Position numbers and translations under genes: made by a program. Below, one piece after another: positions 43,573 through 53,244 of a DNA stretch of 64,000 bases. The stretch comes from Solibacillus isronensis. GTDB lineage: Bacteria > Bacillota > Bacilli > Bacillales_A > Planococcaceae. The stretch spans positions 82,785 through 146,784 of the forward strand of contig NZ_JAMBOC010000006.1 in assembly GCF_023715405.1 (NCBI RefSeq). Direction: 5' to 3'. The notes beneath the pieces were generated by a model that was not told the origin of the DNA, did not search any database, and saw only the letters and a program-made list of their open reading frames with translations. Numbering within the stretch: position 1 is the stretch's first letter; each line of letters begins with the position of its first letter.

Positions 43573-44763
43573 TTATTCATCGTCAGGATCATTTGTTGTA
43601 AACATATATGTTCGGTAATGAAACTTCATACTATAGACAAGACCGATCGCTAAGGCATTCCCCATCATCGAACTACCTCCATAGCTAATGAAAGGTAACG
43701 GAATACCGGTAATTGGCAGTAATTGTATCGTCATGCCGATGTTTTCAAATACATGGAATGTAATCATGGCGATAATTCCTGCACATACATAAGTACAGAA
43801 CGGATCTTTTAATAATAATGTCATTTTCGTTAAGTGATAGATTAACAGGAAGTATAGACAAATAACAGCGCTTGCGCCGATAAAACCCCATTCTTCGCCA
43901 ATTACAGCAAAGATAAAGTCTGTATGGTTTTCCGCCACATATACTTCACGCGCCAGGAATCCTTTCCCGAAAACCTCACCGGAGCCAATCGCATTTAGAG
44001 AAGTAATTAAATGATAGCCGTCTGATGTTGCATACGAATAGGGATCAAGCCATGAGTAAATACGAGCGAATTGGTATGGCTGGAAACCAAATGTCTTTTC
44101 AAGGAAATCCTGCATATAAAGGGCCATCCATAATAACGATCCGCCTACAAGGAAAGCCCCGCCGAATAACGGTAAAATAATTTTCCAAGTTACACCTGCC
44201 ACGATTACAAGTGCAGCAGTAATGGCGATAAATACTAAAGAAGATCCTAAATCGGGCTGCAGCATAATGAAGCCAAGCGGTACTGCCAAAGTTAAAGCAA
44301 TTTTGCCGAGTAGCAATAAATCGGTTTTGACCGTTTTAATTTGGTAATTTTCATTGTGCTTACTGATTAAATAGGCAGCGGCCAAAATATAAAATGTTTT
44401 CATAAATTCGGCAGGCTGAATATTACCAATTGGTGTTTGGAACCAGCTTTTTGCCCCGTTTCTCTCAACTGTTATGCCAGTTGAAGTTGGAATAATGACA
44501 AGTGCGATTAATAACAAAATCCCAAAACCAAAAAGTGGCCATGCTAATTTTTTATATTGATCTGGGTCAAAATACATGACAAATGCAACGATAAAGGCAA
44601 AGATTGCATAGTTTAAGACTTGTTTAGGTACGTAGTTTTGGCCGTATTGCCCAGATGTCTGGGCAGAAGCGATGGCAAGTAAACTCACTCCTAAAAATAA
44701 AATTAAGATTATTGTAAGCGGCCAGTCGAACCGTTTATTAAAATTATAATTGTTTGTATCCAT
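43573..44763 (-). CDS. rodA: FtsW/RodA/SpoVE-family peptidoglycan glycosyltransferase (RodA-like)
   Basis: A 396-aa SEDS protein with about 10 helices. The conserved GAKSWFQTPIGNIQPAEFMK loop (about 107-126), MLQPDLGSSLVF (about 173), the ENHTDFIFAVIGEEWGF segment with the catalytic Asp region (about 280) and GIPLPFISYGGSS (about 360) are intact. SEDS enzymes polymerise glycan strands with a class B PBP; RodA-type serves the cylinder, and I prefer RodA over FtsW or SpoVE from overall resemblance only. The ATG at 44763 is placed by AAGGTG; an upstream in-frame GTG overlaps that site. Confidence 0.85.
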   Translation of the reverse strand: MDTNNYNFNKRFDWPLTIILILFLGVSLLAIASAQTSGQYGQNYVPKQVLNYAIFAFIVAFVMYFDPDQYKKLAWPLFGFGILLLIALVIIPTSTGITVERNGAKSWFQTPIGNIQPAEFMKTFYILAAAYLISKHNENYQIKTVKTDLLLLGKIALTLAVPLGFIMLQPDLGSSLVFIAITAALVIVAGVTWKIILPLFGGAFLVGGSLLWMALYMQDFLEKTFGFQPYQFARIYSWLDPYSYATSDGYHLITSLNAIGSGEVFGKGFLAREVYVAENHTDFIFAVIGEEWGFIGASAVICLYFLLIYHLTKMTLLLKDPFCTYVCAGIIAMITFHVFENIGMTIQLLPITGIPLPFISYGGSSMMGNALAIGLVYSMKFHYRTYMFTTNDPDDE

Positions 44764-45056
44764 TCGATTCACCTTAAATTATTAAATTTAACCCGTTAAA
44801 GGGCCAGAAGATACCAACAAATTGAAGGTTCTTAATATGGGCACAACATTTCCCGGTAAAAGAATTGCAGATATAGGAAAGTTTTCACGGAAATTGCTGT
44901 AATGTTTTAAGCTTTATTTACTTTATCATATTCTTATAAAAATTACTTTAGTAAGACTAATTTAAAAGTTGGACGAAACAGGTGAGAAAATGTTTCAAAT
45001 TTGAATGAGAAGTCATATAATAATCATATTATTCATATTAAAGGGGCGTGCAAAAC
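44764..45056. other. divergent intergenic region
   Basis: AT-rich DNA between rodA and an unknown gene. GAAACA and TGTTTC (about 44974-44996) form a spaced inverted repeat. No ORF. Confidence 0.3.
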
Positions 45057-45806
45057 GTGGCGAAGAAAATGAAATCTGCTGAAGATTTTATGCATCATTT
45101 ATATATTCATATGAACGATGTCGAACATTTTGTTATTTATAGTGGTCTTACACTGAAGGAATTTATGGTTTCGGTCGAGCCCGTAAAAAATGTTCTGTTA
45201 TTAAAGCACGCGTACGACAACGGCTCTTTTAATATGCATACACAATTTGATTTTGTAACAAATGAAGATATGCGCGATTTTCTCAAAAAGGAAAGCGACT
45301 TAAAGAAAGATTTATGCTGGGTAGATTTTACGACAGAGAAAAACATTAATACGTTAACTCCCCTTGAACAGGCAGAGCTCTTGTATTTAAGTCATAAGCG
45401 TGAACCGCTTGCATCGCCATTTTTCAACAAATTACAAAATCGCTTTGCTTATTACTCATCTGTAACTGACAAAATGACAAAAGTATATTATCGTTTTATA
45501 GGCGATTCTGAATTACTTGTTTCAAATCTATTTAATCGAATGATAAGAGATAAAGAAGGTGTTGGGAGCTTTTGGAGAAGAAAGAATAAAAACAACTCAC
45601 CGACAATCGATCCTTCTACATTAAGACAATATCGGCCTTTTGTTAAGGAAGGTGCATTGCTTTCATTATATAAACTAGAAAAGCCAAATTCCCATTATGC
45701 AGTCGAAATCCGAGTGCTGAGTGATTATGATTATCCGGATGAAGTTTGGGATGATTTAGATGAAATATTAAAACAAGGCTATGATGAATTAATACAAATT
45801 AGTTGA
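45057..45806 (+). CDS. hypothetical protein, 249 aa
   Basis: I do not recognise this protein. It has no signal peptide or membrane helix and is mixed alpha/beta in composition, with a charged N-terminus (AKKMKSAEDFMHHLYIHM) and an acidic C-terminus (DYDYPDEVWDDLDEI). There are several aromatic-rich stretches (RFAYYSSVTDKMTKVYYRF, about 128-146). GTG at 45057 lies 10 bases after AAGGGG and is preferred over GTG at 45048. It has its own terminator and sits just before ddl-murF but is not coupled to them. Confidence 0.7.
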   Translation: MAKKMKSAEDFMHHLYIHMNDVEHFVIYSGLTLKEFMVSVEPVKNVLLLKHAYDNGSFNMHTQFDFVTNEDMRDFLKKESDLKKDLCWVDFTTEKNINTLTPLEQAELLYLSHKREPLASPFFNKLQNRFAYYSSVTDKMTKVYYRFIGDSELLVSNLFNRMIRDKEGVGSFWRRKNKNNSPTIDPSTLRQYRPFVKEGALLSLYKLEKPNSHYAVEIRVLSDYDYPDEVWDDLDEILKQGYDELIQIS

Positions 45807-45840
45807 CACTCACAGCGAACAGGGCAGTGGGTGTTTTTTA
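45807..45840 (+). terminator. terminator of the hypothetical gene
   Basis: ACACTCAC/GTGGGTGT hairpin followed by TTTTTT. Confidence 0.75.
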
Positions 45841-45904
45841 TCCGATTTCAGCGTTTAGTGTATTCGTGATAAAATAAGGTTAGTGAAAACTGGAGGTCAA
45901 AAAA

Positions 45905-46978
45905 ATGAAAAAAAGAATTGGTTTATTATATGGTGGTAAGTCAGCCGAGCATGAAGTATCACTCTCAACTGCAAAGGCAGTAACACAAGCAATGGATTTT
46001 AATGAGTTTGACGTTTTCCCGATTTTTATAACATTAAAGGGTGAATGGCGTGTTGGACCTCAGTTAACAGAACCCGCTCAAACGATTGAACAATTGCAAT
46101 TTACAATGGCATCAGACCAGTCTGAAAATAATATTACGCAATTTATTGCAAAACATATGGAAAGCCCATTTGATGTAATCTTCCCTTTACTGCATGGCAC
46201 GAACGGTGAAGATGGTACTGTACAGGGCTTTTTGGAAGTGCTGAACATTCCTTATGTAGGTAACGGTGTGCTTGGTTCAGCGGCAGGCATGGATAAGGTA
46301 GTTATGAAGCAGTTGTTTGAAATGGCAAAATTGCCACAACTACCTTATGAATATTTTATTCGAAGTGAATGGGAACGGGAGAAAGAAGCTTGGATCAAAA
46401 GATGCGAACAGTCTTTAGGCTATCCGATGTTTGTTAAACCGGCTAACTTAGGATCAAGTGTAGGAATTAGCAAAGCGACGAATGCGCTGGAACTAGAAAA
46501 AGCTGTCCAATTTGCGCTGCAATATGACCGCAAAATTGTGATTGAACAAGGTGTAACGGCTCGAGAAATTGAGCTTGCTGTGTTAGGGAATGATACACCT
46601 AACGTTTCAGTAGCAGGTGAGATTAAGCCAATGACTGAGTTTTATGATTATGATTCAAAATATAAAGATGGCTCGACAGCATTAATTATTCCTGCACCAT
46701 TGCAAAACGATGTTTATACAGACTTAGTAGATATGGCGAAAAGAGCGTTTAAAGCGATAGACGGAGCCGGATTAGTGCGCGCTGATTTCTTTGTAACTGA
46801 AAACAACGAGATCTTCATCAATGAAGTAAATACAATGCCCGGATTTACACCGGTAAGCATGTATCCTTTATTGTGGCAGCATACAGATGTAACGTATCCA
46901 CAGCTTATTAAAGAGCTGATTGGTTTTGCGCTGGAACGTTATACAGAAAAACAACAGCTTCAATACAACAGAGATTGA
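45905..46978 (+). CDS. ddl: D-alanine--D-alanine ligase
   Basis: A 357-aa ATP-grasp ligase making D-Ala-D-Ala for the cell wall. GGKSAEHEVSLSTAKAV (residues 10-26), LHGTNGEDGTVQGFLE (about 98), GYPMFVKPANLGSSVGISKA (ATP-binding, about 176) and FINEVNTMPGFTPVSMYP (metal/omega loop, about 302) are complete. The Tyr/Phe specificity position lies in the EFYDYDSKY stretch, typical of a normal D-Ala enzyme rather than D-Ala-D-Lac. AGGAGGT-like ribosome site. It is 12 bp upstream of murF, the next enzyme. Confidence 0.97.
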   Translation: MKKRIGLLYGGKSAEHEVSLSTAKAVTQAMDFNEFDVFPIFITLKGEWRVGPQLTEPAQTIEQLQFTMASDQSENNITQFIAKHMESPFDVIFPLLHGTNGEDGTVQGFLEVLNIPYVGNGVLGSAAGMDKVVMKQLFEMAKLPQLPYEYFIRSEWEREKEAWIKRCEQSLGYPMFVKPANLGSSVGISKATNALELEKAVQFALQYDRKIVIEQGVTAREIELAVLGNDTPNVSVAGEIKPMTEFYDYDSKYKDGSTALIIPAPLQNDVYTDLVDMAKRAFKAIDGAGLVRADFFVTENNEIFINEVNTMPGFTPVSMYPLLWQHTDVTYPQLIKELIGFALERYTEKQQLQYNRD

Positions 46979-46990
46979 GTGGGATAAAAA

Positions 46991-48361
46991 GTGAAAAAAA
47001 GTTTACAGCAGATTTCAGAATGGTTAACGATAGAAAATCAGTCATTTCCTGAAACGATTGTTACAGGTATTTCCATTGATACACGGACAATTGCTAAAGG
47101 GGATTTATTTATTCCTTTCCGTGGAGAAGCCGTAAATGGGCACCGTTTTGTTGAGCAGGCATTTGAAAAAGGCGCGGCAGCTTCTTTATGGATGATCGAT
47201 GAGCCAAATCCCCCGGAACATTTGCCATTAATTTTCGTGGAAGACCCAGAGCTTGCACTTCAAAAAATGGCAGAGTGTTACCGTAATGAGCATCAAGCGA
47301 CATTTATCGGGATTACCGGCTCAAACGGGAAAACGTCTTCAAAGGATATTTTGGCGGGAGCTCTTTCTCCATACTTTAAAGTACAAAAAACGATTGGGAA
47401 CTTTAATAATCAGCTTGGTTTGCCAATTACGATTTTACAGCTTGATGAGGATACAGAAGTTTCCGTATTGGAAATGGGAATGAGCGGTTTCGGTGAAATT
47501 GAATTTTTAACGAAGCTTGCACGACCGCATTATGCCATTATTACGAATATCGGTGAAGCCCATATGCAAGATTTAGGATCACGGGAAGGGATTGCGAAGG
47601 CGAAGTTTGAAATTGTAAAAGGATTATCTGAAGAAGGAATTCTTTTCTATGATGGTGATGAACCGTTACTTCAAAACTTAGTTGCAAAAACACCGCAGTT
47701 AAAAACACAGCCATTTGGCTTTAGCCAAGCGCAGAGTTTAGCGGCTTCCAAAATAGAAGCGACAGCACAAGGAAGCAGTTTCCATGTAGATGGAGTAATC
47801 CAAGGGGAGTTCTTCATTTCGGTCTTAGGCGAGCACCAAGTGAAGAATACATTAAGTGCAATGCTGGTAAGTAAAGCATTAGGTTTGTCTGACGAACAAA
47901 TCCGCGAAGCATTAAAGAAAGTAGTTTTAACTGATATGCGGATGCAGCTTGTTCCGGTAGGTGATTTATTATTTATTAACGATGCGTACAATGCTGCACC
48001 AACATCGATGCATGCAGCGATCCAATTTGTCGAGCAAACGACAATCCGCAATGAAAAGTGGCTTGTACTTGGTGATATGCTGGAGCTTGGAAACGATGAA
48101 ATGCAGATGCATGAAGGAATTGCCGCACATATTCATCCTGAAGAAATACGCTATGTTTGCTTGTATGGCCCGCGCATGAAGTGGCTCTATAATAAACTGC
48201 AAGAAACATTTGATGCTGAGCATTTAGTGTATTCCGAAAATGAGTACGCACCGATTATCGAAAAAATTCAATCTCATGCAACAAACGAGTCCATTCTGTT
48301 AGTAAAAGGTTCTCGTGGAATGCAGTTGGAGAAAGTTATCCATTCTATCGAGCTAGCCTAG
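46991..48361 (+). CDS. murF: UDP-MurNAc-tripeptide--D-alanyl-D-alanine ligase
   Basis: A 456-aa Mur ligase that attaches the Ddl product to UDP-MurNAc-tripeptide. The ATP loop GITGSNGKTSSKDILAG (about 105), the central TIGNFNNQLGLPITIL stretch and the C-terminal NDAYNAAPTSMHAAI (about 325) are present. GTG start, 12 bp after ddl. The last codons and the stop lie within the terminator stem. Confidence 0.97.
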   Translation: MKKSLQQISEWLTIENQSFPETIVTGISIDTRTIAKGDLFIPFRGEAVNGHRFVEQAFEKGAAASLWMIDEPNPPEHLPLIFVEDPELALQKMAECYRNEHQATFIGITGSNGKTSSKDILAGALSPYFKVQKTIGNFNNQLGLPITILQLDEDTEVSVLEMGMSGFGEIEFLTKLARPHYAIITNIGEAHMQDLGSREGIAKAKFEIVKGLSEEGILFYDGDEPLLQNLVAKTPQLKTQPFGFSQAQSLAASKIEATAQGSSFHVDGVIQGEFFISVLGEHQVKNTLSAMLVSKALGLSDEQIREALKKVVLTDMRMQLVPVGDLLFINDAYNAAPTSMHAAIQFVEQTTIRNEKWLVLGDMLELGNDEMQMHEGIAAHIHPEEIRYVCLYGPRMKWLYNKLQETFDAEHLVYSENEYAPIIEKIQSHATNESILLVKGSRGMQLEKVIHSIELA

Positions 48362-48378
48362 TGCTAGCTCGTTTTTTT
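48350..48378 (+). terminator. terminator of ddl-murF, overlapping the murF end
   Basis: GAGCTAGC/GCTAGCTC hairpin whose left arm encodes the last murF residues and whose loop holds the TAG stop; T-run follows. Confidence 0.88.
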
Positions 48379-48452
48379 AGCGCAAAAACTTTTTTCGACT
48401 CTAAATGTCGCTTATTATAGATACTAACAGCTTAATGGAAGCAGGTGATTGG

Positions 48453-49148
48453 ATGAAAATCGGCGTCCTATTTTTACATGGATTTTCAGGCGGACCGTAT
48501 GAAGTAGAGCCTTTTGCGCATTATATAAAGCAACGAATAGATTGGGTCGTAAGCATTCCGACGTTCTCCGGTCACGGTGATGCAGAGCATTTGGCAATGA
48601 AAGGCTATAAAGCGGAGCATTGGATGATGGAAGCGGAAATCGCATATCGGCAATTGAAAAAGCAAGTCGATGAAGTCATAGTCGTCGGTTTTTCAATGGG
48701 TGGTGTCATTGCGATGTACTTATCTATACGTTACCCAGTAAAAAAGTTGGTACTCCTAAGTGCTGCAGCAAAGTATGTGAGTCCTACGCAGTTAGTGAAA
48801 GATGTTCGAGCAATTGCCCAAGATATGGTGCATAAAAAGTTGGAAGAAAACGAATTGTTTGCACGGTACAAATTTAAATTTAAAAATGTCCCGTTAACTG
48901 CAACGATTGAATTTATGAAGGTCGTTAAAAAAACGGAGCCTTATATAAAAAACATTCAGTGTCCTACCTTTATTGTACAAGGGGAGCTGGATGGAATTGT
49001 GCCAAGTGCAACCGCCCAGATTTTATTTGAACAAATTCAGTCGCAACAAAAGCAAATGTATATTTCAGATTGTGGAAAACATCATATTTGTTACAGTGAT
49101 GATTGTGAGCAATGGTTTGATCAAGTGTATCAATTTTTATTGGAGTAA
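48453..49148 (+). CDS. alpha/beta hydrolase (carboxylesterase-like)
   Basis: A 231-aa serine hydrolase. HGFSGGPYEVEPF holds the oxyanion loop (residues 9-21), VGFSMGGV the nucleophile Ser (about 86), QGELDGIVPS the Asp (about 183) and CGKHHICYSDD the His (about 211). The size and layout resemble the Est30-type carboxylesterases of Geobacillus. The substrate is unknown. The longest frame begins 48 bp upstream without a ribosome site; AGGTGA fits the ATG at 48453. Confidence 0.88.
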   Translation: MKIGVLFLHGFSGGPYEVEPFAHYIKQRIDWVVSIPTFSGHGDAEHLAMKGYKAEHWMMEAEIAYRQLKKQVDEVIVVGFSMGGVIAMYLSIRYPVKKLVLLSAAAKYVSPTQLVKDVRAIAQDMVHKKLEENELFARYKFKFKNVPLTATIEFMKVVKKTEPYIKNIQCPTFIVQGELDGIVPSATAQILFEQIQSQQKQMYISDCGKHHICYSDDCEQWFDQVYQFLLE

Positions 49149-49238
49149 TAAATATCTGACTATTTTGATACAAAGCAATATCATTGCATACCGTTACAAC
49201 CCATGTTAGACTAATAAAAGCAATGGATACATTTTGTG

Positions 49239-49279
49239 CGAAGACTCTTCAGACTTATTGGTGAAGAGTGCTTTTTTTT
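49239..49279 (+). terminator. terminator of the hydrolase gene
   Basis: ACTCTTCA/TGAAGAGT hairpin with GC closing pairs followed by TTTTTTTT. Confidence 0.85.
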
Positions 49280-49309
49280 GATAAACGGTTTTATTCTATT
49301 TTTTACAAA

Positions 49310-49513
49310 TGTGACAACCAATTAGAAACGGTAGAATTGAACCGCTCGGCAATGACCGGGCTTTCCTTTTCATATAAGAGACTCTGCATATGAAGCAGAG
49401 AGAATTTTTAAGTAACGGAAACGTTCCACATACAATGGCTCGAAATTTGCCGCCATTTCATCTGAAAATGTAACCATTTGTCAACTTATACAGGAAAAAG
49501 GAGAATGAAGAGT
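49310..49513 (+). other. cshA promoter and structured 5' leader
   Basis: GTGACA (about 49311) and TAGAAT (49332-49337) give a plausible promoter, although spacing is short (15). The roughly 170-base leader contains GCTCGG/CCGGGC followed by a pyrimidine tract (49344-49370, attenuator-like), CTCTGC/GCAGAG (about 49382-49401), GGAAACGTTCC and AATGGC/GCCATT. Long structured leaders are common before cold-shock and DEAD-box genes; the function here is inferred. Confidence 0.4.
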
Positions 49514-51067
49514 TTGACAAATTTTTCAGAATTAAACATTAGTGAATCGACATTACGTTCTATTAAGCGTATGGGGTTTGAAGAAGCAACACCAATCCAA
49601 GAAGGAACAGTAACGTTTGCAATGGCTGGCCGTGACGTTTTAGGCCAAGCACAAACAGGTACTGGTAAAACAGCTGCATTTGGTATTCCTTTAATCGAGA
49701 AAATCGATCCAAAAAATCCAAATATCCAGGCTTTGGTAATTGCTCCGACTCGCGAATTAGCAATCCAAGTTTCAGAAGAACTTTATAAATTAGGTTATGA
49801 TAAGCGCGTAAAATTATTATCAGTATACGGAGGTCAAGAAATTGGCCGTCAAATCCGCGCATTAAAAAACAAACCACAAATTATTGTGGGTACACCGGGT
49901 CGTATTCAAGACCATATTAACCGTCGTACATTACGTTTAGACGAAGTGCAAACTTTAGTTTTAGACGAAGCGGACGAAATGTTAAACATGGGCTTCATCG
50001 ATGATATTAATGCGATTTTAGAAAACGTGCCATCAAACCGCCAAACATTACTATTCTCAGCGACAATGCCTCCAGCAATCCGTAAAATTGCAGAGACATT
50101 CATGAAAGATCCTGAAATCGTAAAAATTAAAGCGAAAGAATTAACAATGGAAAACATTGAACAGTTCTTTGTAAAAGCAACAGAGCGTGAAAAATTCGAT
50201 GCTTTATCTCGTCTATTGGATTCACAAAAACCAGAATTAGCAATCATCTTCGGTCGTACGAAACGCCGTGTTGATGAGTTAAGCCAAGCTTTAGGTTTAC
50301 GTGGCTTCTTAGCAGAAGGTATCCATGGTGATTTATCTCAAGCGAAACGTATTTCTGTTTTACGTCAGTTTAAAGAAGGTAAAATCGATATTTTAATCGC
50401 AACAGACGTTGCAGCTCGTGGATTGGATATTTCAGGTGTAACGCATGTTTACAACTTTGACATTCCACAAGATCCAGAATCATACGTTCACCGTATTGGT
50501 CGTACAGGCCGTGCAGGTAAATCTGGTGTTGCAGTAACTTTCGTAACACCTCGTGAAATGGGTTACTTACGTATCGTAGAAGAAACTACGAAAAAACGTA
50601 TGACTCCTTTACGTCCACCTTCATCTGAAGAAGCATTAGTAGGCTTACAAGAAGATGCAATGCAATCATTGGTGGAATTAGTTCAAAATAATGATTTAGG
50701 TACTTACCGTGAGTTAGCAGCTAAGTTATTGGAAAATAATGAAGCGCTTGACTTAGTAGCAGCTGCTCTTAAATCAATTACTAAAGAACCTGATGCTACA
50801 CCAGTATCATTATCTGAAGAACGTCCATTACCGATGCGTCGTGACCGTTCACAAGGTGGCGGAGGCCGCGGCCGTGGCGGTAATGACCGTAACCGTGGTG
50901 GTGGCAACCGTGGCGGTGGTGACCGTCGCGGAGGAGATCGTCGTCGTGAAGGTGGCGGAGGCGGAAGCCGTTCTGGTAGCGGAAGCCGTGATGGAGGTCG
51001 TCGTGAAGGCGGTGCTCGTCGTGAAGGCTCTCGTGATCGTCGTCCACGTCCACGTCGCGAAGACTAA
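49514..51067 (+). CDS. cshA: DEAD-box ATP-dependent RNA helicase CshA
   Basis: A 517-aa helicase. The Q motif, AQTGTGKT (Walker A), PTRELA, DEAD (Walker B), SAT and HRIGRTGR are all present over residues 1-370, followed by a dimerisation region and a long Arg/Gly-rich tail (about residues 440-517) that binds RNA. CshA unwinds structured RNA in ribosome assembly and the degradosome. TTG at 49514, 10 bases after AAGGAG, gives the family N-terminus MTNFSELNI; an upstream ATG is one base from the same site. Confidence 0.95.
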   Translation: MTNFSELNISESTLRSIKRMGFEEATPIQEGTVTFAMAGRDVLGQAQTGTGKTAAFGIPLIEKIDPKNPNIQALVIAPTRELAIQVSEELYKLGYDKRVKLLSVYGGQEIGRQIRALKNKPQIIVGTPGRIQDHINRRTLRLDEVQTLVLDEADEMLNMGFIDDINAILENVPSNRQTLLFSATMPPAIRKIAETFMKDPEIVKIKAKELTMENIEQFFVKATEREKFDALSRLLDSQKPELAIIFGRTKRRVDELSQALGLRGFLAEGIHGDLSQAKRISVLRQFKEGKIDILIATDVAARGLDISGVTHVYNFDIPQDPESYVHRIGRTGRAGKSGVAVTFVTPREMGYLRIVEETTKKRMTPLRPPSSEEALVGLQEDAMQSLVELVQNNDLGTYRELAAKLLENNEALDLVAAALKSITKEPDATPVSLSEERPLPMRRDRSQGGGGRGRGGNDRNRGGGNRGGGDRRGGDRRREGGGGGSRSGSGSRDGGRREGGARREGSRDRRPRPRRED

Positions 51068-51076
51068 TACTATTTC

Positions 51077-51113
51077 AACACATCAACGATTTTCTCGTTG
51101 GTGTGTTTTTTTA
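51077..51113 (+). terminator. terminator of cshA
   Basis: AACACATCAACGA/TCGTTGGTGTGTT stem followed by T-run. Confidence 0.9.
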
Positions 51114-51235
51114 TGGGGAATTTTATATAAATATATTTTCCGGGAAATAAAATTTTTATAAATTATTTAACAAATTTACTAAATAACTATACTATGAGGG
51201 AAGGGGATTAGTTTATCATCCTAGTTAGAACAGAA

Positions 51236-51261
51236 CGAAACATTTAAGCTGTTAATACGTA
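51236..51261 (+). promoter_or_regulatory. sigma-W-type promoter of ydbST
   Basis: CGAAAC, exactly 16 bp, then CGTA, against the ECF sigma-W consensus TGAAAC-N16-CGTA: only the first -35 base differs. It lies about 33 bp before ydbS. In B. subtilis ydbST belongs to the sigma-W regulon. Confidence 0.8.
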
Positions 51262-51293
51262 TAGCATAGTATAGAGAAAGAGGTGTAGGGCTA

Positions 51294-51773
51294 GTGAGAG
51301 AACAACCAAAGTTTCAGTTACCAAAAAAAGCGCAAACAGTGTGGCGATTATATGGAATCATTCAAACTTTTATTATCGCACTTATAACAGGCGGCATCGT
51401 ATTTTTAACAGTTCGATTTGATTGGCCGCAGTGGATTATGTGGATTGCCATCGCGCTCGTATTGTTATCCATTGCATTTTCAGTTATCGTATTCCCGAGC
51501 ATCCGTTGGGGAATTTGGCGTTATGAAGTACGAGAACAGGAAATTGAAATTCAAAGTGGCCTGTTTGTCGTAAAACGGACATTAATACCGATGGTACGTG
51601 TTCAACATGTTGATACAGAGCAGGGACCGATATTAAAAAAATACATGTTAGCGAATATATCGATTTCATCGGCGGCAACAGTACATACGATTCCTATGTT
51701 GAAAGTTGAAGATGCTGATGAATTGAGGACAAAAATCTCTGAACTTGCAAGGGTGGCGGAAGATGATGTCTAA
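51294..51773 (+). CDS. ydbS: bacterial PH domain membrane protein YdbS
   Basis: A 159-aa protein with two N-terminal helices (about 18-40 and 46-64) and a bPH2 domain (about 70-150) with the RYEVREQEIEIQSGLFVVKRTLIP core. In B. subtilis YdbST protects against antimicrobial compounds made by other bacilli. The start has an AGAGGTG site. It overlaps ydbT by 11 bp, so the two are translated together. Confidence 0.9.
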   Translation: MREQPKFQLPKKAQTVWRLYGIIQTFIIALITGGIVFLTVRFDWPQWIMWIAIALVLLSIAFSVIVFPSIRWGIWRYEVREQEIEIQSGLFVVKRTLIPMVRVQHVDTEQGPILKKYMLANISISSAATVHTIPMLKVEDADELRTKISELARVAEDDV

Positions 51774-53244
51774 AGAGAAATATAAACTTCATCCTGTAAC
51801 GGCAATCATCAATGTTGTAAAAGCATTAAAAGATCTCCTTATCCCAATCATTATCATTGTGGCGGCGAACGGCTTTAATATTAATTTGGATTATCGAAGC
51901 GAAACATTTTTCAGCGAAATGATTCCACTCTTTATTTTAGTAATCGTCTTATCGGTAACGGTAGTGAGCAGTTTGATTAAGTGGTGGACATTTGTATATT
52001 GGTTTGAAGATAGTGAACTCCGTGTGGAATACGGTCTGTTTATAAAGAAAAAACGCTACATTCCATTTGATCGTATTCAAAACTTGAATTATAAAGAAGG
52101 TATTTTTCACCGGTTGTTCAAGCTTGTACAAGTACAAGTGGAAACGGCGGGAAGTAAAGATGGTAAACCGGAAGCGGAATTGACAGCAGTAACAAAAGCT
52201 GCGGCAGACGAAGTGGAAATTCAAATGAAAAAAGCGAAACAGAAACTGCCGATTGAAAGTGAACTAGGGCAAACGGCTGAAGATGAAAAACAAGAACCGG
52301 CATCAGTAGTTTTACACAAAATGAAAATCCCGGAGCTGTTACTGTTAGCGACGACTTCAAGCGGTGTGGGAGTAGTACTTGCCGGAGTTTTTGCTGTCCT
52401 TTCACAATTTGCGGAGTTTATCCCGTTTGATTTGATTTATGATGAATTGGCATTTTTAGTGGAATACGGCTTTATCGTGGTCATGATTTTAATCGCGCTT
52501 GCGCTAATACTGGCATGGGGAGTCTCTGTCGGCTTGACGTTTTTAAATTATTATAACTTTACGGTCAGCAAGCAACATGACCGGCTGATTATTACGCGAG
52601 GATTAATCGAAAAAAAACGTGTGACAATTCCGTTAAACCGGGTGCAGGCAATTAAACTGGCGGAAAACCCTTTCCAGCAAATGCTTGGCTTAGCATCTGT
52701 TGCGGTAGAAAGTGCTGGTGGAGGATTTAGCGGAGAGAATGATAAGAAAATCATTTTATTTCCGTTAATTGCAAAAAAAGAATTGTTTGCACCTTTGGCA
52801 GAACTGTTTCCTGAATATGATTTTCAAATTACGCAACTTGTTCAGCCGCCAAGAAAAGCACAGCCTTTTTTCTACCGGATTGATTTTGTATGGCTAGTCC
52901 CGTTAATCGGCGCTATTTCGTACTTTTTCTATCCATATGGACTGTTGTCAATATTGCTAATCGTTCCAATCATTCTACTTGGAAGATGGCAATTTAAGAC
53001 GACTGGGTATACGGTGAAAGATCAGCAAATTACGATTGTCTCGCGTCTTGTAAGCCGTGTGACATTTTATGCATTGAAAAAGCGTGTACAAATTACGCAA
53101 GGTAGTCAAACCTATTTCCAGAAGCGACGGGATATAGGGTCTGTTAAGATTGTAGTGATGTCAGGTATGCACGGGGCTTCAGCGACAGCGCGTCATATGG
53201 AGCAACAGGAAATCGAAAGCGTACTGTCTTGGTATGAACATTAA
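51763..53244 (+). CDS. ydbT: bacterial PH domain membrane protein YdbT
   Basis: A protein of about 493 aa with membrane helix pairs (about 18-60, 185-255 and 370-410) alternating with three bPH2 domains, the YdbT layout. It is the partner of YdbS and is needed for intrinsic resistance to antimicrobials in B. subtilis, probably by altering membrane properties; the mechanism is unknown. Start ATG at 51763 or 51766, both after AGGGTGGCGG. Confidence 0.9.
   Translation: MMSKEKYKLHPVTAIINVVKALKDLLIPIIIIVAANGFNINLDYRSETFFSEMIPLFILVIVLSVTVVSSLIKWWTFVYWFEDSELRVEYGLFIKKKRYIPFDRIQNLNYKEGIFHRLFKLVQVQVETAGSKDGKPEAELTAVTKAAADEVEIQMKKAKQKLPIESELGQTAEDEKQEPASVVLHKMKIPELLLLATTSSGVGVVLAGVFAVLSQFAEFIPFDLIYDELAFLVEYGFIVVMILIALALILAWGVSVGLTFLNYYNFTVSKQHDRLIITRGLIEKKRVTIPLNRVQAIKLAENPFQQMLGLASVAVESAGGGFSGENDKKIILFPLIAKKELFAPLAELFPEYDFQITQLVQPPRKAQPFFYRIDFVWLVPLIGAISYFFYPYGLLSILLIVPIILLGRWQFKTTGYTVKDQQITIVSRLVSRVTFYALKKRVQITQGSQTYFQKRRDIGSVKIVVMSGMHGASATARHMEQQEIESVLSWYEH

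Noticed and set aside
50793..51161. Valine/alanine-rich ORF overlapping the cshA tail, and histidine-rich ORF on the other strand
   Set aside because: Both are frame shadows of the Arg/Gly repeat region of cshA.
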